Assembly (NCBI RefSeq): GCF_003355005.1
Contig: NZ_CP029985.1
Coordinates: 2,874,501 to 2,938,500 of the forward strand
Reading direction: 5' to 3'
DNA from: Sphingomonas sp. FARSPH
GTDB taxonomy: Bacteria; Pseudomonadota; Alphaproteobacteria; Sphingomonadales; Sphingomonadaceae
DNA length: 64,000 bases
In this document: piece by piece, positions 27,742 through 35,621 of the stretch
Layout: each line of letters opens with the position of its first letter
How positions within the stretch are numbered: position 1 is the stretch's first letter
Program-made: the position numbers and the translations under genes
The notes under the pieces: generated by a model
The model's database searches: none
Seen by the model: the letters and a program-made list of their open reading frames with translations, nothing else
What the model was told of the DNA's origin: nothing

Positions 27742-30174
27742 ATGGACGTGACCAAATTTGCGTTGCTCGCGAGCGCGGCGATGATCGGATGGACGGGGAC
27801 CGCGGCGGCGCAGGTGGCGCCAATGGCCAATGCGGCGGCGACCGCGGATCAGGCGCAATCGTCCATCGTCGCGGACGATAGCGCGGCGCAGCAGGATGCG
27901 GGCGACATCGTCGTCCTCGGCTTCGGCGAAAGCCGTCAGGTGCAGACGGTGTCGGCGATCGACATGGAACGGCTGACCCCGGGCACCTCGCCGCTGAAGG
28001 CGATCGCCAAGCTGCCCGGCGTCAATTTCCAGTCGGCGGACGCGTTCGGCGCCTATGAATGGTCGACGCGGATCTCCTTGCGCGGCTTCAACCAGAACCA
28101 GCTCGGCTTCACGCTCGACGGCGTGCCGCTGGGCGACATGAGCTACGGCAACGTCAACGGCCTGCACATCAGCCGTGCGATCATCTCCGAAAACCTCGCC
28201 AGCACCACCGTCGCGCAGGGCGCGGGCGCGCTCGGCACCGCCTCGACCAGCAACCTCGGCGGCACGATCCAGTTCGTCAGCCGCAAGCCCGCCGACACGC
28301 TGGGCATCGCCGCGTCGGGCACCTATGGCAGCGACAATACCTGGCGCGGCTTCGCGCGGCTCGACACCGGCGATCTGGGCGGCGGGCTGAAGGGCTATAT
28401 CAGCTACGGCTATCTCACCACCGACAAGTGGAAGGGCTTCGGCGCGCAGCGGCAGCATCAGGTCAATGCCAAGCTGATGGAGGATCTGGGCGAGCGCGGC
28501 AGCATCACCGCCTTCGTCAATTACTCGGACCGTCGCGAGAACGACTATCAGGATCTGAGCTACGACATCATCCGTCGGCGCGGCCTGAACGACGACAACA
28601 TCTCGGACAATTACGCGCTCGCGCTGCAGATCGCGCGCGTCTACCAGAACCAGGCGACGCTCGCGGCCTATCAGGCGGCCAACAAGGGATCGTCGGTCGG
28701 CTATGTCGCGCCCTGGGCAGGCGCCGGCTTCACGCTGCCGAGCGGGTTCGGTACCGTGGACGACGCCTATTACGACGCGGCTGGCCTGCGTCGCGACTGG
28801 CTGGCGGGCGTGACGTTCGACGGTCGCCTTACCGACGCGCTGTCGATCGTCTCGACGACCTATTATCACCACAACAAGGGGCAGGGGTCGTGGATCACGC
28901 CCTATTCGCCCACCCCGGCAGGCGCGATCGGCGGCAACGGCCAACCGCTACCGCTCGCATCGACCGCCGCGTATAACTTCGCCTCGCCGCTCGGCTTCCG
29001 CACGACCGAATATGGCATCGACCGCGGCGGCAACCTGACCCGGCTGACGCTGGAGACGGGCGCGAACCGGCTGGAGGTCGGCGGCTGGTACGAAAGCAAC
29101 AGCTTCACGCAGGCACGCCGCTTCTATGGCATGAGCAATGCGACGCCGGACCGCAACGCGCGCGATTTCCAGTCCAACCCCTATTTCACGCAGTGGAACG
29201 GCAAGTACGATACCGAGACGCTGCAATATTTCGTCGCCGATACGCTGAAGCTGGGCGCGCTGACGCTGAACGGCGGCTGGAAGGGGATGCGCGTCAAGAA
29301 CCAGGCGAACCTGCTGACCGGCACGCTGGTCAACGGCAAGATCAAGGCGGAGGACTGGTTCCTGCCGCAGGTCGGCGCGGTGTTCGCATTGGGCGGCGGC
29401 GCGGAACTGTTCGCCAGCTATACCGAGAATATGCGCGCCTTCGTCTCGTCGGCAACGACGGGACCGTTCGCGACGACGCAGAGCGGCTTCAACGCGATCG
29501 CCAACACGCTGAAGCCCGAAACGTCGAAGACGATCGAGGGCGGCGCGCGCCTGCGCTCGGGCGGACTGCAGCTGTCGGCGGCGGGCTATTACATCGACTT
29601 CTCGAACCGCCTGCTCAGCTTCTCGAACGGTGCCGGAATCATCGGTAACCCGCCGACGCTCAACAACGCGGGCAGCGTCCACAGCTATGGTGCGGAGGTT
29701 TCGGCCTTCTACCGCATCGTTCGCCCGCTCACCATCTTCGCCAGCTACAGCTACAACAAGGCGACGTATGAGGACGACGTGCGCAACGCGGCCGGCGCGG
29801 TGCTGACCGCGACGGCGGGGAAGACGGTGGTCGATACGCCCGAACATATGGCGAAGGGCGAAATCGTCTACGACGATGGCCGCTTCTTCGCGCGCGGCGG
29901 TGTCGACTATATGTCGAAGCGCTACTTCACCTATCTGAACGATCAGTCGGTGGCGGGGCGTGCGCTGGTCGATGCCAGCATCGGCTATCGCTTCGGCGAG
30001 ACGGGCGGCGGCGTGCTGCGCGGCTTCGCGATCGAGGGCAGCGTGACCAACCTGACCGACAAGAAGTATATCTCGACGATCGGGTCGAACGGTTACACCG
30101 CCAGCGGCGACAACCAGACCCTGCTCGCCGGCGCGCCGCGGCAGTTCTTCGTGACGGTGCGTACCGGTTTCTGA
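27742..30174 (+). CDS. TonB-dependent receptor
   Basis: Outer-membrane active transporter of about 810 residues. A signal peptide (TKFALLASAAMIGWTGTAAA) is followed by a plug domain with RQVQTVSAIDMERLTPGTSP, AYEWSTRISLRGFNQNQLGF, DGVPLGDMSYGNVNG and GALGTASTSNLGGTIQFVS. The 22-strand barrel ends in FFVTVRTGF with a terminal Phe. The ligand cannot be deduced. ATG chosen at 27742; GTG at 27748 is better spaced from GGGGGA and is a real alternative. The gene is inserted between tsf and pyrH and has its own terminator, so it is an independent unit inside a normally continuous cluster. Confidence 0.93.
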   Translation: MDVTKFALLASAAMIGWTGTAAAQVAPMANAAATADQAQSSIVADDSAAQQDAGDIVVLGFGESRQVQTVSAIDMERLTPGTSPLKAIAKLPGVNFQSADAFGAYEWSTRISLRGFNQNQLGFTLDGVPLGDMSYGNVNGLHISRAIISENLASTTVAQGAGALGTASTSNLGGTIQFVSRKPADTLGIAASGTYGSDNTWRGFARLDTGDLGGGLKGYISYGYLTTDKWKGFGAQRQHQVNAKLMEDLGERGSITAFVNYSDRRENDYQDLSYDIIRRRGLNDDNISDNYALALQIARVYQNQATLAAYQAANKGSSVGYVAPWAGAGFTLPSGFGTVDDAYYDAAGLRRDWLAGVTFDGRLTDALSIVSTTYYHHNKGQGSWITPYSPTPAGAIGGNGQPLPLASTAAYNFASPLGFRTTEYGIDRGGNLTRLTLETGANRLEVGGWYESNSFTQARRFYGMSNATPDRNARDFQSNPYFTQWNGKYDTETLQYFVADTLKLGALTLNGGWKGMRVKNQANLLTGTLVNGKIKAEDWFLPQVGAVFALGGGAELFASYTENMRAFVSSATTGPFATTQSGFNAIANTLKPETSKTIEGGARLRSGGLQLSAAGYYIDFSNRLLSFSNGAGIIGNPPTLNNAGSVHSYGAEVSAFYRIVRPLTIFASYSYNKATYEDDVRNAAGAVLTATAGKTVVDTPEHMAKGEIVYDDGRFFARGGVDYMSKRYFTYLNDQSVAGRALVDASIGYRFGETGGGVLRGFAIEGSVTNLTDKKYISTIGSNGYTASGDNQTLLAGAPRQFFVTVRTGF

Positions 30175-30199
30175 TCGCCCGGACACGGGACCGGAGAGG

Positions 30200-30230
30200 G
30201 GGGCGTCGCCTGGTAGGCGGCGCCCCTTTT
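30200..30230 (+). terminator. Terminator of the TonB-dependent receptor gene
   Basis: Twelve-base stem GGGGCGTCGCCT / AGGCGGCGCCCC with one T-G pair and loop GGT, followed by TTTT, 26 bases after the stop codon. Confidence 0.93.
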
Positions 30231-30281
30231 CGTGCGTGTCGCCTGCACCGAAAACACACAGAGGCGCGCGCGCAGGGACGG

Positions 30282-30310
30282 TTGCTCCGCCGCGCCTCTC
30301 CGCCTAAGGT
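30282..30310 (+). promoter_or_regulatory. Predicted promoter of the pyrH operon
   Basis: TTGCTC, 17 bases, TAAGGT, 40 bases before pyrH. It lies between the receptor terminator and pyrH, where a promoter is required if the operon is not read from tsf. Confidence 0.45.
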
Positions 30311-30349
30311 CCGCGCCGCCCCCTCCCCGCAAAAGACCCCAAGGACCTC

Positions 30350-31081
30350 ATGAGCCCCGCGCCGCGCTTCAAACGCATCCTGTTGAAATTGTCCGGCGAA
30401 GTGCTGATGGGCGACGGCGGCGGTCTCGCGATCGATCCGACCGTCACCGCGCGGGTTGCCGAAGAGATCGCCGATGTGAAGGCGCAAGGGTTCGAGCTGT
30501 GCATCGTCGTCGGTGGCGGCAACATCTTCCGCGGCATTTCCGGCGCGGCGCGCGGGATGGAGCGCGCGACGGGCGATTACATGGGCATGCTCGCGACCGT
30601 GATGAACGCGCTCGCGGTGCAGAATGCGCTCGAGCAGATCGGCGTGGAAACCCGCGTCCAGTCCGCGATCCCGATGTCGTCGGTGTGCGAGCCCTTCATC
30701 CGCCGTCGCGCGATGCGGCACCTGGAAAAGGGGCGGATCGTGATCTTCGCCGCGGGCGTCGGCTCGCCGTTCTTCACGACCGATTCAGGCGCCGCGCTGC
30801 GCGCCGCCGAGATGAACTGCGACGCTCTGTTCAAGGGCACCAGCGTCGACGGCGTCTATAACGCCGACCCCAAGAAGGACGCGAACGCGCAGCGTTACGC
30901 CACGGTCAGCTACGACACGGTGCTCGCCGACAATCTCAAGGTGATGGACGCGAGCGCGGTGGCGCTGTGTCGCGATTCGAATATCCCGATCGTCGTCTTC
31001 AACATTCGCGAGCATGGCAATTTCGCCGCCGTGCTGCACGGAGAGGGCGTGTCGACGGTCGTGCAGAAGGAAACGGAGTAA
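30350..31081 (+). CDS. pyrH: UMP kinase
   Basis: Phosphorylates UMP to UDP in pyrimidine nucleotide synthesis; 243 residues, hexameric amino-acid-kinase family. Motifs: FKRILLKLSGEVLMGDGG at the N-terminus, CIVVGGGNIFRG (about 46-57), FAAGVGSPFFTTDSGAAL for catalysis and MNCDALFKGTSVDGVYNADP for ATP and magnesium binding. First gene of a tight run leading to rseP. AAGGACC upstream of the ATG is a weak ribosome-binding site. Three bases separate its stop from frr. Confidence 0.97.
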   Translation: MSPAPRFKRILLKLSGEVLMGDGGGLAIDPTVTARVAEEIADVKAQGFELCIVVGGGNIFRGISGAARGMERATGDYMGMLATVMNALAVQNALEQIGVETRVQSAIPMSSVCEPFIRRRAMRHLEKGRIVIFAAGVGSPFFTTDSGAALRAAEMNCDALFKGTSVDGVYNADPKKDANAQRYATVSYDTVLADNLKVMDASAVALCRDSNIPIVVFNIREHGNFAAVLHGEGVSTVVQKETE

Positions 31082-31084
31082 CCC

Positions 31085-31642
31085 ATGGCCGCCTACGACA
31101 AGTCCGATCTCGAGCGCCGCATGGCCGGCGCGGTCGAATCGCTGAAGCACGATCTCAATGGCCTGCGCACCGGTCGCGCCTCGACCGCGCTGCTCGATCC
31201 GGTGACGGTCGAGGTTTATGGCAGCCACATGCCGCTCAACCAGGTCGCGACCGTCTCCGCGCCGGAGCCGCGGATGCTGTCGGTGCAGGTGTGGGACAAG
31301 TCGAACGTCGGTCCGGTCGAAAAGGCGATCCGTTCGGCGGGCCTTGGCCTCAACCCGATCAACGACGGCCAGACGCTGCGTCTGCCGATCCCGGACCTGA
31401 CCGAAGAGCGCCGCAAGGAACTCGCCAAGCTCGCCGGCAAGTACGCCGAGCAGGCGCGTATCGCCGTGCGCAACGTGCGCCGCGACGGCATGGACAGCCT
31501 GAAGACCGACGAGAAGAAGGGCGTGTTCAGCGAAGACGAGCGCAAGCGCCACGAGACCGAGGTGCAGAAGCTGACCGACGCGACGATCGCCGACCTCGAT
31601 GCGGCGGCGGCGGCGAAGGAAAAGGAAATTCTCGGAAAGTGA
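31085..31642 (+). CDS. frr: Ribosome recycling factor
   Basis: Splits post-termination ribosomes together with EF-G; 185 residues as expected. Recognisable segments are LNGLRTGRASTALLDPVTVE, SVQVWDKSNVGPVEKAIRS, GLGLNPINDGQTLRLPIPDL and the helical KYAEQARIAVRNVRRDGMD with the conserved VRRDG. Ribosome-binding sequence AAGGAAACGGAG overlaps the end of pyrH. The pyrH-frr order is conserved widely in bacteria. Confidence 0.98.
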   Translation: MAAYDKSDLERRMAGAVESLKHDLNGLRTGRASTALLDPVTVEVYGSHMPLNQVATVSAPEPRMLSVQVWDKSNVGPVEKAIRSAGLGLNPINDGQTLRLPIPDLTEERRKELAKLAGKYAEQARIAVRNVRRDGMDSLKTDEKKGVFSEDERKRHETEVQKLTDATIADLDAAAAAKEKEILGK

Positions 31643-31715
31643 CGGGCAAACAGCCTTTGCTGTTTAGCGCATGCCGGGGGCATGCGCGGCCCGTCGCTCG
31701 TTCGGGAGCGATGGC

Positions 31716-32453
31716 ATGAGCAGTGCTCCGATCCTCTCCAGCGTGCCGGTCACCATGGCCGTCCCGCGCCATGTCGCGATCATCATGGACGGCAACGGCC
31801 GCTGGGCGAAGGCCCGGCATCTGCCGCGCGTCGCCGGGCACAAGGCGGGGGTGGAGGCGGTGCGCCGCGTCACCCGCGCCGCGCGCGCGATGGGGATTGA
31901 GGCGCTGACGCTATACGCCTTCTCCTCGGAGAACTGGCGCCGGCCGGAGGAAGAGGTCGGCGCGTTGATGGGCCTGCTGCGCCTGTTCATCCGATCCGAC
32001 CTTGCCGAACTGGTCGCGGAGAACGTGCGCCTTCGGATCATCGGCGATTACCGGCGGTTCGCACCCGATCTCGTCGCGATGGTGGACGATGCGGTCGCGC
32101 GCACCGCGGGGAACACTGGCCCGATCCTGGCGATCGCGCTCAATTACGGCTCGCAGGCGGAGCTCGTCGCCGCGACGCAGCGGCTGGCGGCGCGCGCCGC
32201 CGCGGGCGAGATCGATCCGGCCGCGATCACCCCGGCGGATATCGAGGCGGAACTCGATACCGCCGCATTGCCGCCGCTCGACCTCGTCATTCGCTCGTCG
32301 GGCGAGCAGCGGCTGTCGAACTTCCTGTTGTGGCAGGCGGCCTATGCCGAGCTGCTGTTCGTCGATACGCTGTGGCCGGACTTCGATGCGGACAGTCTGG
32401 CGGAGGCGGTCGCCGCCTTCGGCCGGCGCCAGCGGCGTTACGGCGGCCTGTGA
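31716..32453 (+). CDS. uppS: Isoprenyl (undecaprenyl) diphosphate synthase
   Basis: cis-Prenyltransferase making the undecaprenyl carrier for peptidoglycan and polysaccharide synthesis; 245 residues. The active-site loop is HVAIIMDGNGRWAKAR (residues 19-34) with the catalytic Asp24. YAFSSENWRRP follows, and the C-terminal RSSGEQRLSNFLLWQAAYAE positions substrate; the family usually has Gly in R-x-G-G-E, and here it is R-S-S-G-E. Start chosen at MSSAPILS, seven bases after GGGAG. The stop overlaps the cdsA GTG. Confidence 0.95.
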   Translation: MSSAPILSSVPVTMAVPRHVAIIMDGNGRWAKARHLPRVAGHKAGVEAVRRVTRAARAMGIEALTLYAFSSENWRRPEEEVGALMGLLRLFIRSDLAELVAENVRLRIIGDYRRFAPDLVAMVDDAVARTAGNTGPILAIALNYGSQAELVAATQRLAARAAAGEIDPAAITPADIEAELDTAALPPLDLVIRSSGEQRLSNFLLWQAAYAELLFVDTLWPDFDADSLAEAVAAFGRRQRRYGGL

Positions 32454-33259
32454 CCGCCCCCGACCAGCCGCCCGGCGGGCGGCGGCCGTCCGAATTGATG
32501 TTGCGCACGCTGACCGGGCTCGGCCTGATCGCGCTTGCGATGCTGTGCCTGACGCTCGGCGGCTTTCCCTTTTGGCTGCTGACCGCGGTGGCGGGCGTCT
32601 TCATGATGGCGGAGTGGAGCGACCTCAACGCCGCAACGCCGCGCGATAAGCGCCTCAGCCAGTTCGCGCTGTTCGCCGCGCTCGCGATCATGAGCCCGCT
32701 TGCCGCCGGCCCCAATTTCTTCGCGCTCGGCCTGCTCGTCGGGGTCTTCTTCTTCATCACGATCGTCACGCGCCGGCCGCAGCTTGGGGCAGGGGCGCTC
32801 TACGTTGGTCTGCCGATCTTCGCGCTGCTGCTGATCCGCCATCAGCAGCCGGACGGCATTGTTTACACGCTGTGGGCGCTGGCATTGGTATGGGCGACCG
32901 ACATCGGCGCCTATTTCGCCGGGCGTGCGATCGGCGGACCGAAGCTCGCACCGACGATCAGCCCGAACAAGACCTGGGCCGGCCTGATCGGCGGCGTCGT
33001 CGCGGCGGCGCTGGTCGGGCTGGCGATGCATGTCGCCTACGGCCTGCCGCTGCGCCTGACGCTGGCGACGCCAATCCTTGCGGTGCTCGCGCAGGCGGGC
33101 GATCTGTACGAAAGCCACCTGAAGCGCCGCGCCGGCGTCAAGGATTCGGGCAGCATCATTCCCGGCCATGGCGGCGTGCTCGACCGGCTCGACGGGCTCG
33201 TCCCCGTCGCCCCCGTCGCCGCCTTGCTGGTCGTCCTTCCTGCATTGCTGGCGGCATGA
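32450..33259 (+). CDS. cdsA: Phosphatidate cytidylyltransferase
   Basis: Makes CDP-diacylglycerol, the substrate of PssA encoded at 24.4 kb; 269 residues with several membrane segments. The C-terminal family signature spans about residues 222-250 and includes ESHLKRRAGVKDSG and IPGHGGVLDRLD with the metal-binding aspartates. WATDIGAYFAGRAIGG and SPNKTWAG are the other conserved blocks. GTG start overlapping uppS (GTGA), stop overlapping dxr (ATGA), so expression is translationally linked on both sides. Confidence 0.95.
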   Translation: MTAPDQPPGGRRPSELMLRTLTGLGLIALAMLCLTLGGFPFWLLTAVAGVFMMAEWSDLNAATPRDKRLSQFALFAALAIMSPLAAGPNFFALGLLVGVFFFITIVTRRPQLGAGALYVGLPIFALLLIRHQQPDGIVYTLWALALVWATDIGAYFAGRAIGGPKLAPTISPNKTWAGLIGGVVAAALVGLAMHVAYGLPLRLTLATPILAVLAQAGDLYESHLKRRAGVKDSGSIIPGHGGVLDRLDGLVPVAPVAALLVVLPALLAA

Positions 33260-34431
33260 AAACGATCAACATCCTCGGCGCGACCGGCTCGGTCGGTACC
33301 TCGACGCTCGATCTGATCGAGCGCGAGCCGGACCGGTTCCGCGTCCGCGCGCTGACCGCGAATTGCGACGTCGACCGGCTCGCCGCCGCGGCGATCCGCA
33401 CCAATGCCGAACTGGCGGTCGTCGCGGACGAAACCTGCCTGCCGGCGCTGCGCGATGCCTTGTCGGGCACCGGTACGAAGGTGGCGGGCGGCCGCGAGGC
33501 GATCTGCGATGCCGCACGCGGCGCGGACTGGACGATGGGCGCGATCGTCGGCTGCGCCGGCCTCGGCCCGGTCATGGCGGCGATCGAGGATGGCGGCACC
33601 GTCGTTCTCGCCAACAAGGAGCCGCTGGTGTCCGCGGGCGAGGTGATCCTCGCCGCTGCCGCCAAATCCGGTGCGACTTTGCTGCCCGCCGACAGCGAGC
33701 ATAATGCGATCTTCCAGTGCCTCGACACCGCGCGGCCCGATCGCGTCCGGCGCATCATCCTGACCGCCAGCGGCGGGCCGTTTCGCGACTGGTCGACCGA
33801 CGCGATGCGCACCGTCACCCCGCAACAGGCGGTCGCGCATCCGAACTGGTCGATGGGCGCGAAGATCAGCGTCGACAGCGCGACGATGATGAACAAGGGG
33901 CTCGAACTGATCGAGGCCGCGCGCCTGTTCCCGGTGCCCGCCGACCGGATCGAGATCGTGCTGCACCGTCAGTCGGTGATTCATTCGATGGTCGATTACG
34001 TCGATGGATCGATGCTGGCGCAGCTCGGCCCCAGCGACATGCGCGTGCCGATCGCGCATACGCTCGCCTGGCCGGACCGGATGGCGACGCCGATGGCGCC
34101 GCTCGACCTCGTCCGGATCGGCAGGCTCGACTTCGAGGAAGCGGACCCGGTGCGCTTCCCCGCGCTGGCGCTGGCGCGGGCCGCGCTCGATGCGGGCGGC
34201 GCGCGGCCGGCGATCCTCAATGCGGCGAACGAGATCGCGGTCGCCGCCTTCCTGGCGAACCGGATCGGCTTCCTCGAAATTGCCGCAATCGTCGCCGATA
34301 CGCTCGACAGGTTCGCGCCACCGCCGCCGGTCAGCCTCGACGACGTTCTCGCCATCGATGCCGAAGCGAGACGATTGGCGGAGGAGCTGATACGGGGGTA
34401 CGGTTCGCGCGTTGAGGATTGCGTAGCTTGA
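33256..34431 (+). CDS. dxr: 1-deoxy-D-xylulose 5-phosphate reductoisomerase
   Basis: Second enzyme of the MEP isoprenoid pathway, providing precursors for UppS; 391 residues. NADPH-binding motif ILGATGSVGTSTLDLIE is at residues 6-22; LANKEPLVSAGEVIL, LLPADSEHNAIFQCL with the metal-binding Asp/Glu, ASGGPFRDW and HPNWSMGAKISVDSATMMNK form the active site. ATG overlaps the cdsA stop and TGA overlaps the rseP start. This enzyme is the target of fosmidomycin. Confidence 0.97.
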   Translation: MKTINILGATGSVGTSTLDLIEREPDRFRVRALTANCDVDRLAAAAIRTNAELAVVADETCLPALRDALSGTGTKVAGGREAICDAARGADWTMGAIVGCAGLGPVMAAIEDGGTVVLANKEPLVSAGEVILAAAAKSGATLLPADSEHNAIFQCLDTARPDRVRRIILTASGGPFRDWSTDAMRTVTPQQAVAHPNWSMGAKISVDSATMMNKGLELIEAARLFPVPADRIEIVLHRQSVIHSMVDYVDGSMLAQLGPSDMRVPIAHTLAWPDRMATPMAPLDLVRIGRLDFEEADPVRFPALALARAALDAGGARPAILNAANEIAVAAFLANRIGFLEIAAIVADTLDRFAPPPPVSLDDVLAIDAEARRLAEELIRGYGSRVEDCVA

Positions 34432-35561
34432 TCCAGTCTCCCGGCATCCTGTTGGCGATCGTCGCCTTTCTCTGTGCGATCGGGCCGCTCGTGTTCATCC
34501 ACGAAATGGGCCATTACCTTGCCGGCCGGCTGTTCGGGGTGAAGGCGGAAGCCTTCTCGATCGGTTTCGGGCGCGAGGTCGCCGGCTTTACCGACCGGCG
34601 CGGCACGCGCTGGAAGTTCGGCTGGCTGCCGCTCGGCGGCTACGTACGTTTTGCCGGCGATATGAACCCCGCCAGCCAGCCCGATGCGGCCTGGCTGTCG
34701 CTGCCCGCCGCGGAGCGGATGCGCACCTTCCAGGCGAAACCCCTGTGGCAGCGCGCGGTCATCGTCGGCGCGGGGCCGGCGGTGAACCTGATCCTCGCGG
34801 TGCTGATCCTCGCCGGTTTTGCACATATCTACGGCGTCGACCGCACGCCGCCCGTCGTCGGCAGCGTCGTTGCCGGAGGGCCCGCAGCGAAGGCGGGGCT
34901 GGTCGCCGGCGACCGCATCGTCGCGATCGACGGGCGCGGGATCGACGCATTTTCCGACCTCGCGCGCTTCGCGCTGATCCGTCCGGCGCAGACCGTGACG
35001 GTGACGATAGCTCGCGGCGGCGTCGAGACGCAGCGGCCGCTGACGATCGGCACGGTCCACCAGCGCGACCGGTTCGGCAACGAATACCGCATCGGCCGAA
35101 TCGGCATCGCCAGCGACGCGCCGGTGCTCGCCCCCGTCAGCCTGGTCGAGGCGCCGGTTGCAGGCGTGCGCATGACGGTGGACATCATCGGCGGCACGCT
35201 GGAGACGCTGGGCCAGATCATCAGCGGCCGCCGGTCGATCGACGAACTGGGCGGCCCGATCCGCATCGCGAAAATCTCCGGCGAGCAGATGGCCCTCGGT
35301 TTCCCCGCCTTCGTCTGGCTGGTCGCGATGCTGTCGATCAATCTGGGGTTCATCAACCTGCTGCCAGTGCCGATGCTCGATGGCGGCCATCTGTTCTTCT
35401 ATGCGATCGAAGCAGTGCGCCGCCGTCCGCTCGAACCCCGCGTCCAGGAATGGGCGTTTCGCGGCGGGTTGGCGATGGTGCTTGCGCTGATGCTCGTCGT
35501 GACATTCAATGATTTGATCGCCGTTGGCCTTTGGCAACGGCTGGCCGGGTTGATCGGCTGA
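34428..35561 (+). CDS. rseP: Site-2 intramembrane metalloprotease RseP
   Basis: Membrane zinc protease (M50) that cleaves anti-sigma factors within the membrane during envelope stress; 377 residues. Zinc motif HEMGH is at residues 25-29 in the first membrane segment. A PDZ domain follows (about 125-200, VVGSVVAGGPAAKAGLVAGD), and the third zinc ligand lies in PMLDGGHLFFY (about 313). Only one clear PDZ domain is visible, against two in E. coli. TTG start overlapping dxr (TTGA), with GAGGA nine bases upstream; a TTG three codons earlier is a less well-spaced alternative. Confidence 0.95.
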   Translation: MIQSPGILLAIVAFLCAIGPLVFIHEMGHYLAGRLFGVKAEAFSIGFGREVAGFTDRRGTRWKFGWLPLGGYVRFAGDMNPASQPDAAWLSLPAAERMRTFQAKPLWQRAVIVGAGPAVNLILAVLILAGFAHIYGVDRTPPVVGSVVAGGPAAKAGLVAGDRIVAIDGRGIDAFSDLARFALIRPAQTVTVTIARGGVETQRPLTIGTVHQRDRFGNEYRIGRIGIASDAPVLAPVSLVEAPVAGVRMTVDIIGGTLETLGQIISGRRSIDELGGPIRIAKISGEQMALGFPAFVWLVAMLSINLGFINLLPVPMLDGGHLFFYAIEAVRRRPLEPRVQEWAFRGGLAMVLALMLVVTFNDLIAVGLWQRLAGLIG

Positions 35562-35621
35562 ACCGCTTGGGGCAGGGCAGACGCCCGGGCCTTGTCGCCT
35601 GATGTATTTGGGGTGGGTTGA

